This document shows positions 1 to 9,700 of a stretch of DNA of 64,000 nucleotides, piece after piece. Position numbers and translations under genes: made by a program. Below the pieces are notes generated by a model, which ran no database searches, had not been told where the DNA came from, and saw only the letters and a program-made list of their open reading frames with translations. Source of the stretch: Symsagittifera roscoffensis (Eukaryota; Xenacoelomorpha; Acoela; Convolutidae); assembly GCF_963678635.1 (NCBI RefSeq), contig NC_087069.1, positions 12,218,530 to 12,282,529 of the forward strand. Reading direction: 5' to 3'. Numbering within the stretch: the first letter of the stretch is position 1; each line of letters opens with the position of its first letter.

Positions 1-246
1 GCATGTATAGACAGATTTTCAAAGTTTCCTTTGGCGCAAATTAGTAAATTAATCTCGGCAAACATAGTTACTGACTTTTTTCAAGATTGTTTTCATCTAC
101 AAATCAATCCTTTTTGTCCTCGCGTAGACCAAGTTTCTTGTTTTGCTAGCCATTTTTTTAAACTATTCTGCAACTCTAATCATATTAAACTGAAATTCTG
201 TACAGTAGGCGATCACTGACTGCTACAACGAATTACTTGAAAAATG
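1..246 (+). pseudogene. decayed Gypsy-like integrase core, copy A, left piece
   Basis: The translation contains CIDRFSKFPLAQ followed by an open stretch ending FCTVGDH. This matches the start of the DDE integrase core of Ty3/Gypsy-type elements (first catalytic Asp in the CIDRFSK context). The same stretch occurs at 26483-26727 (copy B) with only a few differences. Copy A has four extra bases near 218 that break the frame. It is then interrupted at 246/247 by GIANT and resumes at 22814. It is clearly a dead remnant; the remote-homology call rests on the CIDRFSK motif plus the RNase H and zinc-binding remnants upstream in copy B. Confidence 0.7.
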
Positions 247-1135
247 TGTAACAGTCGCCTACTTTAGTCACATATGAGGCTTAAGAAAAATAGGCCCTAT
301 AACCATTGGCTCAAGAGTCAGGGACACTATTTCTTGTGTTTTTCTACCTCAAGAACGGTCGGAGCCAATTCGGTTCGCTTGCGACATGAGACTGGAACCC
401 GTTACAGCTTAAAAGCCACTACCAAAATACCCCCCCCCCCACTCTAGAAATAAAAACGTCCCCATACTTAGGTCTCGAAATACCCAAAATACATGAACGC
501 CGTTAAAAACCGGGTCGGAACAATCCGCTTAGTTACTTTTTATTGGACAGTGGAACTTTGATCCATTTCAGATGGATCAACCTAAAACTCGCCTTATCTC
601 AACATAACTATCATAAAATACACTCGAGAAATTTAAATTGAGAACTCACATGTCGATGCACTTGAGTATGAGGAGTAACTAAAAGATAAGCAGCTTGAGA
701 ATCAAATAATATAACTAAATAAGTTTGATGCTAATTAGTTTTAACAACAGAAGTAAGTTCTGTCTCAAGAATCAAAGTTTCTGAATGAACCATTGGGACA
801 CTCGAGTTGCCCACTCTTCCATTGAATGTTCACTCCTTTCCGTTCGAACAGTCGTCCTTTCTCAAGTCTGTATTCTATTCTCCTGTTTTCAGGATAAGAC
901 AGCTCTACTCTCTTATTATTTCGTATCGAGAAATTGCGAATAGCAATTTCCTGCCTTTTTCTTGAGTAGTTTCCCGCAATTGTTAATTCGGACGTTATGA
1001 TTTTGATTTTGCGTTTTCAGTTGGTTCGAGAAAACTGAGCATGACAGACTCCATTCGAAATTTTTAAAATTAAAACTTCACTCCAAATTTACGTGTTTCT
1101 CAAGGTCAAACCTCCAGACATGACCGACTGGCACA
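247..1135 (-). repeat. GIANT 3' LTR
   Basis: This 889-bp sequence is a direct repeat of 21930-22813. The boundary to the element interior is set where the two copies diverge after ggcaca. It contains an 11-base C-run where the other LTR has six, which accounts for the whole length difference. Eight CTCAAG/CTTGAG hexamers lie in it, at 310, 348, 661, 694, 764, 861, 961 and 1099, far more than chance predicts. No clean target-site duplication was found: the left flank ends aaaaatg and the right flank starts atttct, and only two or three bases can be shared. Confidence 0.93.
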
Positions 1136-1150
1136 TACTCCCCGGACTCG
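1136..1150 (-). promoter_or_regulatory. candidate polypurine tract of GIANT
   Basis: Directly inside the 3' LTR the minus strand reads gtccggggagta just before the LTR start tgtgcc. The short GGGGAG purine run is in the right place to prime plus-strand DNA synthesis. It is a weak tract, and its position is the main support. Confidence 0.4.
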
Positions 1151-1566
1151 AGATCGATGTCCTCATCGTGTGTTGTCATCCGCCAGTGAGTCCCAGAGAA
1201 CCGAGTGTTGCTCAAGATACAGTGCCAGTGGTCATTTACAGAAGTTTGCATCGGACTTAAGTTTATCTACCTTCCAAAATTCACAACCATATAAAATTTT
1301 CACACTATCGCTAAACAGCAATCAAAATCTGCACACACCTGCACCCATGAATCCCCGCTTTTTAAGCTGGTAATTTCTTTTGTCCTATTCAGTCAGGAAA
1401 TTGTCATGCATCATTTTGACTTATATAATAGATCTATCATATTAATAACAATATCCTATTCGTCTAAAATTTCTTTTTAGTGAACCCAGATTTCATCCAA
1501 GTTCACTCTCAAGCCCCCTTCCTCTCAAATCTCAAGACTCTAGAATTTTCCTTTCGAGCCGCCGGC
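1151..1566 (-). other. GIANT 3' untranslated stretch
   Basis: This stretch lies between the last coding frame and the polypurine tract. I see no long open frame, RNA gene or repeat in it on the minus strand. Confidence 0.5.
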
Positions 1567-1992
1567 TCACCTCGTGTTTTTCGCCTTCGAGGTACCCGAC
1601 ACCGGTGTTCTTGGCACTGTAATTTGTTCCAACAGTGCTTCTTCGTCATCGGAGCTGATCACAATTTCTTCCCAGGCCTTCAGCTGTTCATAGGATCGAA
1701 TCCACTCCCTCTGCTCTTGCAACCTCTTCGATTGATTTGGTAAGCTCTTTACCTTCGACTCCCGGTTCTTTTCCACCCCGTCGTGATCGCATTTCGATGG
1801 GTTAGCAGGGGTCTCTTGAAGGCATCTGGTCCTATCTCGGCTTGGAATTGTCGATATTCCTTTTGATGTTTCATCATGTGGTCCTTTGTTACCACATATA
1901 ACCAGGATGTTAATGTCGCACGAAACCAAGGAAAGAATCTCAGGCGGCTCCATATATGTCTGATCTCCACTGGTATGGCGAATACCCTGCAT
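1567..1992 (-). CDS. GIANT ORF5 C-terminal tail in a shifted frame
   Basis: This open frame of about 140 codons overlaps the end of the 942-codon frame by 53 bp in a different phase. It ends with an acidic, helix-forming tail containing KAWEEI and SSDDEEALL, which looks like a genuine protein C-terminus. A third phase also stays open across 1749-1970. I infer that the 942-codon protein once continued into this frame and that one or more small indels between about 1890 and 1990 displaced it. A separate small overlapping gene cannot be excluded. No catalytic motif is visible. Confidence 0.45.
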   Translation of the reverse strand: MQGIRHTSGDQTYMEPPEILSLVSCDINILVICGNKGPHDETSKGISTIPSRDRTRCLQETPANPSKCDHDGVEKNRESKVKSLPNQSKRLQEQREWIRSYEQLKAWEEIVISSDDEEALLEQITVPRTPVSGTSKAKNTR

Positions 1993-4768
1993 GCGGTCTC
2001 GATTCTCTATACTTCGCTACGTTTTCTTCAATCCATCGTAGAGCCAGCATCGTGCTCACCACCAAGATGGTCACCTTTTGTCGATGCTCCGGTAGTCCCA
2101 ACGACTTAATCTCTTCTATGTCCCAGATCAGACAGAGATTGGCGCGTTCTGGGTACCACACTGTCTGCGCCAGACAGTGGCATGGACAATCCCCATGCGT
2201 GAGGTCGATGCTTCTAAGATTGCGTTCTCCCGAGGCTTCTAGGAGAGGCTCAAGTTCCATCATTTTCTCGTGTATCACGTCGGCTTCTTCCGAGCTTGGA
2301 GCACCTACTGCGGGTTTCCCCACCACGTTTTGCCTCCCGTGATCACTTGTGTTTTCGCTCTCCAAGCCTAGGAGCTCTTCACCCCAGATTTCACTCAAGT
2401 CGTCTCTTTTTTCCTTTGGTACTGCTCCTCGGATCTTCCTCAACAGCTTGTGTGAATGATGTGACATCCGAGCTAGTCTCACGCACTTGGGCACTGAGAA
2501 GGCCTTGTCTATCAATACCCTCTGGCTGGACACCTCCACCATCGCCATGTGTAGTGGATAGTGGCTTCCACATAGGTTAGCCAACACTGACCCCACTAAG
2601 GATTTCGCATTCAGAGGCAATCCATAGGCTTCGCTCATGGGAAATCCCATCTCCGCCTCGAGTCCAATTTTCCAACTCTTGATGTGCTTCTGGTTCACTT
2701 GTAACACTCCGGGCCATGATTCCACGCTCAACGCGGTCACCAGGTGGTGTTCTGACTCTAGCCTCTCCAGTGACTGGAGACTACACATTCTTGAGAAAAA
2801 TCCCAAGGCTGTCGCTAGGTTCACGGTGGTACTCGCGTAACATTCAGCCACTATCTGTATCTCGCTCTTCTCCCTTTCAGTGATATCCTCAAACCAGGTG
2901 ATGAGGTCCTCTTTCTGGAAAGACTGTATCCTGACGCATGATCGTCCATCACAAGTATGCTCACCGTTGCCACATGTCGAATCAAGACAACTGCCCGGCT
3001 CCATCCTCTTCACCGACCCTGTTCCACTCGTCACCTCACTCGAATCTTTCATCTGAGGCAGGACCAGTATATGTACTATAATCAAGGTCGCCAAATCCTC
3101 ATCCTCTGTCGGTGCCAATCTCACTCGCTCAGTGACCTCCTCAATCAGGCTCGCATGGGGATGTGGACACCAGGAGGGTCTGAGTAATTTCCATACCACT
3201 CCCAGATTCGTGGTCAACACGCCATTCCCGTTACCCATTTTTAGCTCCACTCTTTTACTTGAGCGTGGCACACTTATCACTTCCGGCGTTCTCTCGAGAA
3301 TCAGACCCAGGCTAGGTCTCTCTCTCTCCACAGTGTCTATCTCCACTATCTTCTCCGTCCAGAACTTCAGCAGCTCCGCCACCTCATAATTTCTGTGGGC
3401 ACCTCCAGCTTCCAAGTCCAAGAAGGGGTTGTACGCCATTCCCATCACTCCAGAAACATACTGGTACTCTCCCTTTTTGTTGAGTTTCAAGTACTCCCCT
3501 GACGAAGCCAGGTTGCGGTGAACGTCGTGCTTCTCCTCGAACTTCTTGTTGTAGAACCTCCGTATCTCATCTAACTTCCTATGGCTCTCCAGAGATTGCC
3601 TAGAACCATCCTCCTTCTCTATTCCAGTACTCTGGTATACATTCAAGATGACTGTGGAGACTCTCCTTTCCAGCGTCTTGCTTCCGACTGCTCTCTGATG
3701 ACATGCTAGGATGGTACTGTCAGTCATCATCGACATCGTCCATCTCAAGAAACAGGTTGCATCTTTCCTTCTTGCCAGACTCAAGCCTGAGTTGTCCCTG
3801 GCGACGTGCTGCATCAGCATTCGATATATCTCTAGATTCTTGCCTCCCAGCTTCAGCTTATCGTACGAAGTCAGCGTCTCCAGCTCTATCCCCAACAGGC
3901 TCCACGCGAACATCAGTTGTCCTGCAGTCCTGATAAAGGGATTCGCCATCAGCGGCGGTGCCGATGAGGGTGTCCTCATAGCCTCTTCAAAGTGATCCTT
4001 CAATAAGTTCTGCCAGGATCTCTTCAGCTGGTTTGCCAATTCTATCTTGTTAACCTCAGCCTTCTGCTGGGTGGCCCAACTGTGTCGCTTGCGGGCCACT
4101 CCGCTGTTCAATTTCTTCAAACAGTCTTCCATCTCCTTCAATGTCTCAAGGGTTATCCACCACGGTCGGGAGGTATTTCTGGTTTTATTCTTCTCAAGAG
4201 GATCGCTGGTCACTTGTTTCCCAACAGCCTGATGTTCACTTGAGACCCATTCTTTGCCGACGTCTACCTCCCAGGTCTTCCCGCTCGTCGAACCTCGCTT
4301 CATTTTTATTCTCTGAGGTTTGAAATCTTCCTCCGTCACTGAGCTAGTGGGGTTTTCCATTTCTCTTTCTATGTCGAGCAGTTTCCTCGGTTCATAGCTA
4401 CTCTTGTAGGCTGCCGTCTTCCATCGCGCCAGAACCATGGGGGCCGTCTCTCTCAAGTCTTTTTCTGAGACCGCGTCAGCTGAAGGACTGCCCAATCCCT
4501 CCACGTCTCTCTTCCTCTTGCGAGACCTCACGTCTTTATTCGGGGGCGTCGTCGTTATCATCACTGATTCAACTTCCTTTTCTCCAGCCAACTCTTGCCT
4601 CTCCCCTGCTCGAGCCTTAAGGATATTAGTACTTTTAATCATATTACTAGTTCCTACCTTATCCCCCCTTGTATGTTTAATTATTTTATTGTCAGTTTTC
4701 TGTTTCGGAGTAGAGCTGTCTTTACATTTGTCTTCTCTGGTCTTTCTTGACTTCCTCAACTCGACCAT
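1940..4768 (-). CDS. GIANT ORF5: uncharacterised protein, 942 codons
   Basis: The ATG is at 4768, 14 bp after the end of the previous cargo frame. The first ~130 residues are very basic and charged, with a nuclear-localisation-like RSRKRKRD near residue 80. A mid-protein section from about residue 200 has alternating helical blocks (for example WWITLETLKEMEDCLKKL). There is a small cysteine cluster (DSTCGNGEHTCDGRSC) near residue 620. I see no signal peptide or convincing transmembrane segment, so it is not an obvious envelope protein even though it occupies the env position. I do not recognise the family. The frame is continuous for 2.8 kb in an element only about 1% decayed, which supports real coding. 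The C-terminus probably continues in another phase. Confidence 0.75.
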   Translation of the reverse strand: MVELRKSRKTREDKCKDSSTPKQKTDNKIIKHTRGDKVGTSNMIKSTNILKARAGERQELAGEKEVESVMITTTPPNKDVRSRKRKRDVEGLGSPSADAVSEKDLRETAPMVLARWKTAAYKSSYEPRKLLDIEREMENPTSSVTEEDFKPQRIKMKRGSTSGKTWEVDVGKEWVSSEHQAVGKQVTSDPLEKNKTRNTSRPWWITLETLKEMEDCLKKLNSGVARKRHSWATQQKAEVNKIELANQLKRSWQNLLKDHFEEAMRTPSSAPPLMANPFIRTAGQLMFAWSLLGIELETLTSYDKLKLGGKNLEIYRMLMQHVARDNSGLSLARRKDATCFLRWTMSMMTDSTILACHQRAVGSKTLERRVSTVILNVYQSTGIEKEDGSRQSLESHRKLDEIRRFYNKKFEEKHDVHRNLASSGEYLKLNKKGEYQYVSGVMGMAYNPFLDLEAGGAHRNYEVAELLKFWTEKIVEIDTVERERPSLGLILERTPEVISVPRSSKRVELKMGNGNGVLTTNLGVVWKLLRPSWCPHPHASLIEEVTERVRLAPTEDEDLATLIIVHILVLPQMKDSSEVTSGTGSVKRMEPGSCLDSTCGNGEHTCDGRSCVRIQSFQKEDLITWFEDITEREKSEIQIVAECYASTTVNLATALGFFSRMCSLQSLERLESEHHLVTALSVESWPGVLQVNQKHIKSWKIGLEAEMGFPMSEAYGLPLNAKSLVGSVLANLCGSHYPLHMAMVEVSSQRVLIDKAFSVPKCVRLARMSHHSHKLLRKIRGAVPKEKRDDLSEIWGEELLGLESENTSDHGRQNVVGKPAVGAPSSEEADVIHEKMMELEPLLEASGERNLRSIDLTHGDCPCHCLAQTVWYPERANLCLIWDIEEIKSLGLPEHRQKVTILVVSTMLALRWIEENVAKYRESRPHAGYSPYQWRSDIYGAA

Positions 4769-4782
4769 CTTGTTCAGCAGTT

Positions 4783-6408
4783 CTACTCTGGTTTCTCCTC
4801 TAAACCCGTCCCCATCAGGACAGGCTCACCAAACTTCACCACCGTGTCCAACAGTTCCTCTTTAAAATTGTCCAATATGGTGTCTTCATCCACTTCTCGA
4901 TTGAAATCGCTCAAGAATTCTTGCCAAGCATCTCTGTCCAGAGTGCCCAGGAAGGCGTCTCTGTTTCCCTCAAAGGTATTCTTCTCCCTTCTCTCTGCAC
5001 TCAAGAAGATCATTCCCAAGTTGGGATTCTCGCTCGTCAATGACATCTCTGGGTACTTGCGGGGGGACGAGGTCAGAGGTGGCGTGGGGGTATCTGCCCA
5101 GTTTTCTTCACTCAGATCTTTCAACAGTTCCTGCGCAGTGAACTCCTCCTCCGCTGGCTTCTGCTCCGGTGTGTTTCCCACCTCCATGTCCTCTCCTGCC
5201 TCACTGAGAGTTTCATCCATGCTCTCGTCTCCCGACTCTGCTTCTCTTCTCTCAAAAATCCTCTTGAATCGATCTTCCACGGTGCCACTCTTTTTATCCC
5301 CAGGGGTGTCTATTGAAAGGGGTGATGGTGTCGTTGGATTCGTCCCCTTGTGCTCTGTCAGTGCCACGTACAATGGACCTGCTGCATCCAGCTTCTTTCC
5401 TTCCCGATTCCGTTCCACCTGCTCTAGTCCGTAAGGTGCCCGATATCTCCTTGTGGCAAACAGCATCTCGTCTGCTTTCAGTGCGATATGCCCTTCCTCC
5501 ACTATCATCCTGCCGTCGTCCCATGCCGGCAACTGGTTCTCTAGACTTGCCCGCTCAAGTACTCTCAAGGCATCTCGCACTTCGAATTTCGGGGGAATCG
5601 ACCCTCTCATTTTCTTGGCTTGAGTCGTCCATGAGTTTATCTTCACATCGCTGGTATGGAAATAAATCGCTGCAGTGTAGCCGATGAAGAGCGGATCCCA
5701 GCCGTCGGTAAACTCCTTCTGCCGTTCTTCGGTTGTGGTTCTCGCGTAAGGGGACGGGACAACCAGGGAACTGTTCATCCCCAGGGTCATTCTCCTCACT
5801 ATGGGGAACTCGGGAATGCTCGTTGGTAGGACTTCTTTCTCCAATATCGCCTCTAGCTCCTTTTTCACTAACTCGAAGCTTTTCGTCCATGCAGGAATTC
5901 TCAAGATTTCTTGCCCATTGGCTGTCAAGGGATTCAAGTTCCAGAACTTGGGGTAAGTTTCGATGGGGCCCTCGCGCTTGCCTCCCATCCGGCATTGCAG
6001 TTGTCCTCGGAAACTGTACACGACCAACTCCGGATCCTTCACCTTCCCGAAGAGCACCGTGTTGCTCATTTGTGCCCTCAGCACCTCTTGCTGACACCAG
6101 TTCAGTGTCGTTCCATCTAGTACGCTTATGAGGCTCACGTGGGTCACGGAGTATCGATAAGCCGTCACCAGAGGATCCGGAAACGCGAACGTGACGGCCG
6201 GTCCATATATACAGGTCACGACCTCCCCTAGCCCCCGGATAATCCCCATGGGATCCGATCTCATGGCCAGGCATAGGTCCGTCAATAGGGGCATGCCTCC
6301 ATTCACTCTTCTCCATTCCTCTCTTGTCTTCGGGCTCTTTTCTTCACCAGTCAGGTACCTGTTTTGCATCAGTAGGTACTGCACTAACAGTGTCCTTAGC
6401 CCGGCCAC
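4783..6408 (-). CDS. GIANT ORF4: uncharacterised protein, main frame, 541 codons
   Basis: The frame is open from a GTG at 6408 (just downstream of an in-phase stop) to 4783. The N-terminal ~330 residues look globular, rich in aromatic and hydrophobic residues (for example GWDPLFIGYTAAIYFHTSD). The C-terminal third is acidic and probably disordered (EDMEVGNTPEQKPAEEE), ending in a second small helical block. No family is recognised and no hydrolase or polymerase motif is seen. It has no good ATG at its start, and the frame at 6396-6728 overlaps it by 13 bp in another phase, so I infer one original gene split by a small indel near 6410-6430. It lies 14 bp upstream of ORF5 in element direction. 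Confidence 0.7.
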   Translation of the reverse strand: MAGLRTLLVQYLLMQNRYLTGEEKSPKTREEWRRVNGGMPLLTDLCLAMRSDPMGIIRGLGEVVTCIYGPAVTFAFPDPLVTAYRYSVTHVSLISVLDGTTLNWCQQEVLRAQMSNTVLFGKVKDPELVVYSFRGQLQCRMGGKREGPIETYPKFWNLNPLTANGQEILRIPAWTKSFELVKKELEAILEKEVLPTSIPEFPIVRRMTLGMNSSLVVPSPYARTTTEERQKEFTDGWDPLFIGYTAAIYFHTSDVKINSWTTQAKKMRGSIPPKFEVRDALRVLERASLENQLPAWDDGRMIVEEGHIALKADEMLFATRRYRAPYGLEQVERNREGKKLDAAGPLYVALTEHKGTNPTTPSPLSIDTPGDKKSGTVEDRFKRIFERREAESGDESMDETLSEAGEDMEVGNTPEQKPAEEEFTAQELLKDLSEENWADTPTPPLTSSPRKYPEMSLTSENPNLGMIFLSAERREKNTFEGNRDAFLGTLDRDAWQEFLSDFNREVDEDTILDNFKEELLDTVVKFGEPVLMGTGLEEKPE

Positions 6409-6728
6409 ACACTTGTACGAGTCTCAATACTCGAGTGTGTTCTTCCCATCGACAGGGGCTCCCCGTACCTCATTAATCGGTGGAATGACGCCAGTTCACC
6501 GTGGGTCAGAAGCACTAACGTCAAGTACCCGTCTATTCTGAGGGTACCCACGCCACGACTGAACATGTATGCTGGGCCCATATTAAACAAGTATCTCGGG
6601 TAGACCAGATACAGAGCCAGCAACAGACTGATAGGCATATTCAATACCTCCTGTATGAACGCTTTGAAGATAGTCTCCTTCGCGCTGTACACTTCGGTCA
6701 GGAACTCTTTTCCCCAACAAGGACTCAA
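6396..6728 (-). CDS. GIANT ORF4 N-terminal piece in a shifted frame
   Basis: This 110-codon frame runs into the 541-codon frame with a 13-bp overlap. It is rich in hydrophobic segments (LNMPISLLLALYLVYPRYLF). Its phase stays open upstream of 6728 into the end of the SGNH gene, and its only start codons are non-ATG, so initiation is unclear. The likeliest reading is the N-terminus of ORF4, detached by an indel. Translation by frameshift from the SGNH frame is the alternative. Confidence 0.5.
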   Translation of the reverse strand: MSPCWGKEFLTEVYSAKETIFKAFIQEVLNMPISLLLALYLVYPRYLFNMGPAYMFSRGVGTLRIDGYLTLVLLTHGELASFHRLMRYGEPLSMGRTHSSIETRTSVWPG

Positions 6729-6760
6729 GAACTCGAGAATCTCATGATCCCTCCTCGTCC

Positions 6761-9700
6761 TTAGCTCACCCTTCGCGTGCTCCCTCCAGAACCCTCCAAT
6801 TGTGCTGTTGTGACGAACCTGCCAACCGTCATCTCCTTCTTCTCAGCTATTCCCAGTTGCTCCTCAAGAAAATCCCAGATCTGCTTCACCAGAAGCGGCG
6901 CATCTTCTCTTGTTTTCTCCGTGGCGTTTTCCAGTCTTGGTGTCAAGAAGGGCCACTTGCCTCCCTCTTGTGCCAACCGAAGCACCATCGACTCTAGTTG
7001 CTTCTCCGATGCGGCCACGTTCTTCCTTTTGTTGTTCGGCCCTCTAGATCTGCTGGTTGAGCTCGTGATGGTCAACTCCATGTCCCGAAACCACAGACTA
7101 GCCGTCAGGTGAGCCACCACTGGATGATCATCCCTTTTAATCGGGCTGAGCTTGAGTTGCCTGGCGAAGTTGGATATCTCCAACAAGAGGACCTCGTCTA
7201 GTACGATGAGGATGTCGGCCAACTCGTAAAAGCCTCTCAACGCATGGGAGACATCCGCCCATGCCGCCGCGAGTTCTGATCTGCGCAGTTTCAAGTTCGT
7301 CGGTTCCAATTCTCGGTTGGGAGCTGCCATCAGGACACGCCACCCATTCCCCTCTGCGATCAAGATCAAGATCGCGTACACAAACTGCAGAGCGAGCGGC
7401 ATGCTCGAGTACCCGGGGGACGTTGTGAACGCCACTTTTGTCTTGGAGCCGAATCTTGAGGCAACATTCTCTTGTATTTCATTTATGGCCGCAAATAAGG
7501 TCTGGATGGCCTCCCAGATCCTCTTTGGCGTAGGCTCACCACCCTTGAGCTGCTCAAGAAATCCCGTTGCATGCAGATGATCGTTCATCCCTGCAAACAG
7601 TAGTAACTCAGGTTCGCAGGGCATTTCTGACTTCATTGCCACCACCAGGGTCAACATCTGGTTTAGCTCCGCTCCCGGCAAGGCATATATCAGGGTCTCT
7701 GGCCAGAACAACTTGGGAGACGTTCCTTCAAAATCTGATCCTGCTACGATAACCACCCTTGTTGCAGCTGGATCTGCTCTGTCGTAAACTGCTAAGGTTT
7801 TGGCCAACTGCGCCTGCCCGCAGGGTTTCCCGTATCGGGGGTCATTGGCTAATTTTGCGCCTTCATATGCGGCGTCTGGTAACTCCATTTCTCTCGGGTC
7901 CATCAGTTTGTCTACCACTCTCAACTGTGCTGGAGTGGCCACTCTAATCCTGGCAATGCTGGTTCGGTGTTTGGGAGGCTCCACCACCAGTCCCGGGCTC
8001 CCCAATGACTTGAGAGGTCTGTAATTAATTGGTCCCATCATCGACTTTGTGGGAATTCCAGTCAGGTCCGCCGTCTCCATCAACTTCGCTCTCGCGAAAT
8101 GTGTTTCATGAGCCTTCAACCAGTCCACGCACTGGTGTCTCCCCAAGTCTTCGTCTGATACCTGTTCAAGACCCAAGGTTCTCGCTAGCTCCTGCCTACA
8201 TTCCAGATCCTCCAGATCGAGTTCCTTGACCTTCTCCTCATATTTCAACCTGCTGGTCTCCAGTGGTTTCTCTGACCTCTTTTTCTCCGCAACCACCACT
8301 GAGGATTTTATCGACCCTTGAGGAGTTGATGATATCGCTTCATCAGCTTCCATGGGTGTGGTGCTCGGTAACTTGGTCCGGCTGTTCCTCGAACTGTCTC
8401 TAGAATCGGCTCTCTCACCTAAGCGACTGGACAAAGACCTCGGGTTGAAGAAGGGTGGGTTTGGAGGTGGTCCGAACGTGACCCGTGCTGTCTCCAGCAA
8501 TTCTGCCTCTAGCGCACATATGTGTCTTTGGAAGACGTTGTTCAACCACTCCACCCCTCTGGGCCTATCAAAGTGAATGCCATCCGCAGATGCATCGTAA
8601 GGGAAAGAGGACAGCTCCATTTGCTCAGCCACGTCCATTAGCCTAAGGGGAAGGACACTCCTTTGATGTATCTTCCTGATTGTTTCGTTCAGGCTTCGCA
8701 CTTTTGTGTTCATGTCCAGTGCATGTTGATCCGCTCCCATGTTGTAGGGAACAGTACATATCGTGAGAATGGCTGGATCCATTTGGATCCGTATTTCCTC
8801 GAGAATGCAGCTCATCTTTTCGTGCAGCCTTGTCACCTTCCTTGCTTCCCCCCTGGACACGTCATTCGTCCCGACCATCAGTGTGACCGTGTATACACTC
8901 ACCATCCCTAACATCTCAAGTGTCGCTAACATCTGCGGCGTTGCGGCTCCGGCGAAGCTCAAGACTCCCGTTTGCCAATGAGACTGGATCCGGGTCAGCA
9001 CTCGCAGCAAGCTGTCCCCAATGATCAAGTGAACCACACCTTCAGGCACTCGCGGATGCGTGAAGTACTCCACCCAAGTCGCGTCGTGGAAGCAATCTCT
9101 CCTCTCCCTCTGCGCCGCGCTCCAGTCTATCCGATTGTGCTTGCGATATCTCCCTTCCGTATTCTTCTTGTAGCTCGAGATCACCACACTCCTGACTGGT
9201 TGCTCCCCCCAAGTCGAGGGTAAGTCCGCTCTTGCCGGACTCTCGCGATTCCTCAGCTGTAGCCTCTCGTGCAACTCTTTCAACCGTGACGAGCCGCCAC
9301 TCACCTGACTACTACCCGGGGTCGAGCTCGGTGTATATCCAGGCAGCGCGACGTCCATCAATGGTCGTATTACTTGAGTCTCCATTCCACGCAGGGAGGA
9401 TGCTGATTCGGGCGGTATCCATACCTCCAGCCCCTCGTTCATATGTTCCTGAGCCGCACGATCGAGGTTGAATCGTCCCTTCGACCTAGGAGCTTCATCC
9501 ACTTCCATGCGTGACTCTGGCCTTGAGACAGTCACTACCCGTTCTTTGGGCCTAGCCCCTTTCTGCATATCGAGCTCGCGTTGTTGTTGCTGGATTCTCT
9601 CAAGTTTTGCCTGATCTCTCTCGAGAGCCTGCTTCAGGTGCTCACAATTCGCGGCATTCTCCCGCACCCTTTCTGCCTGTAGCCGTTCAGCTCTCATTAT

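Noticed and set aside
241-250. 4-5-bp target-site duplication for GIANT
   Set aside because: Flanks aaaaatg and atttct share at most two or three bases once the LTR ends are fixed, so no duplication is claimed.
4844-5434. 196-codon plus-strand frame and other plus-strand frames across 1-19 kb
   Set aside because: They are antisense shadows of the GIANT genes, Ser/Leu/Pro-rich as expected for the complement of charged coding sequence.
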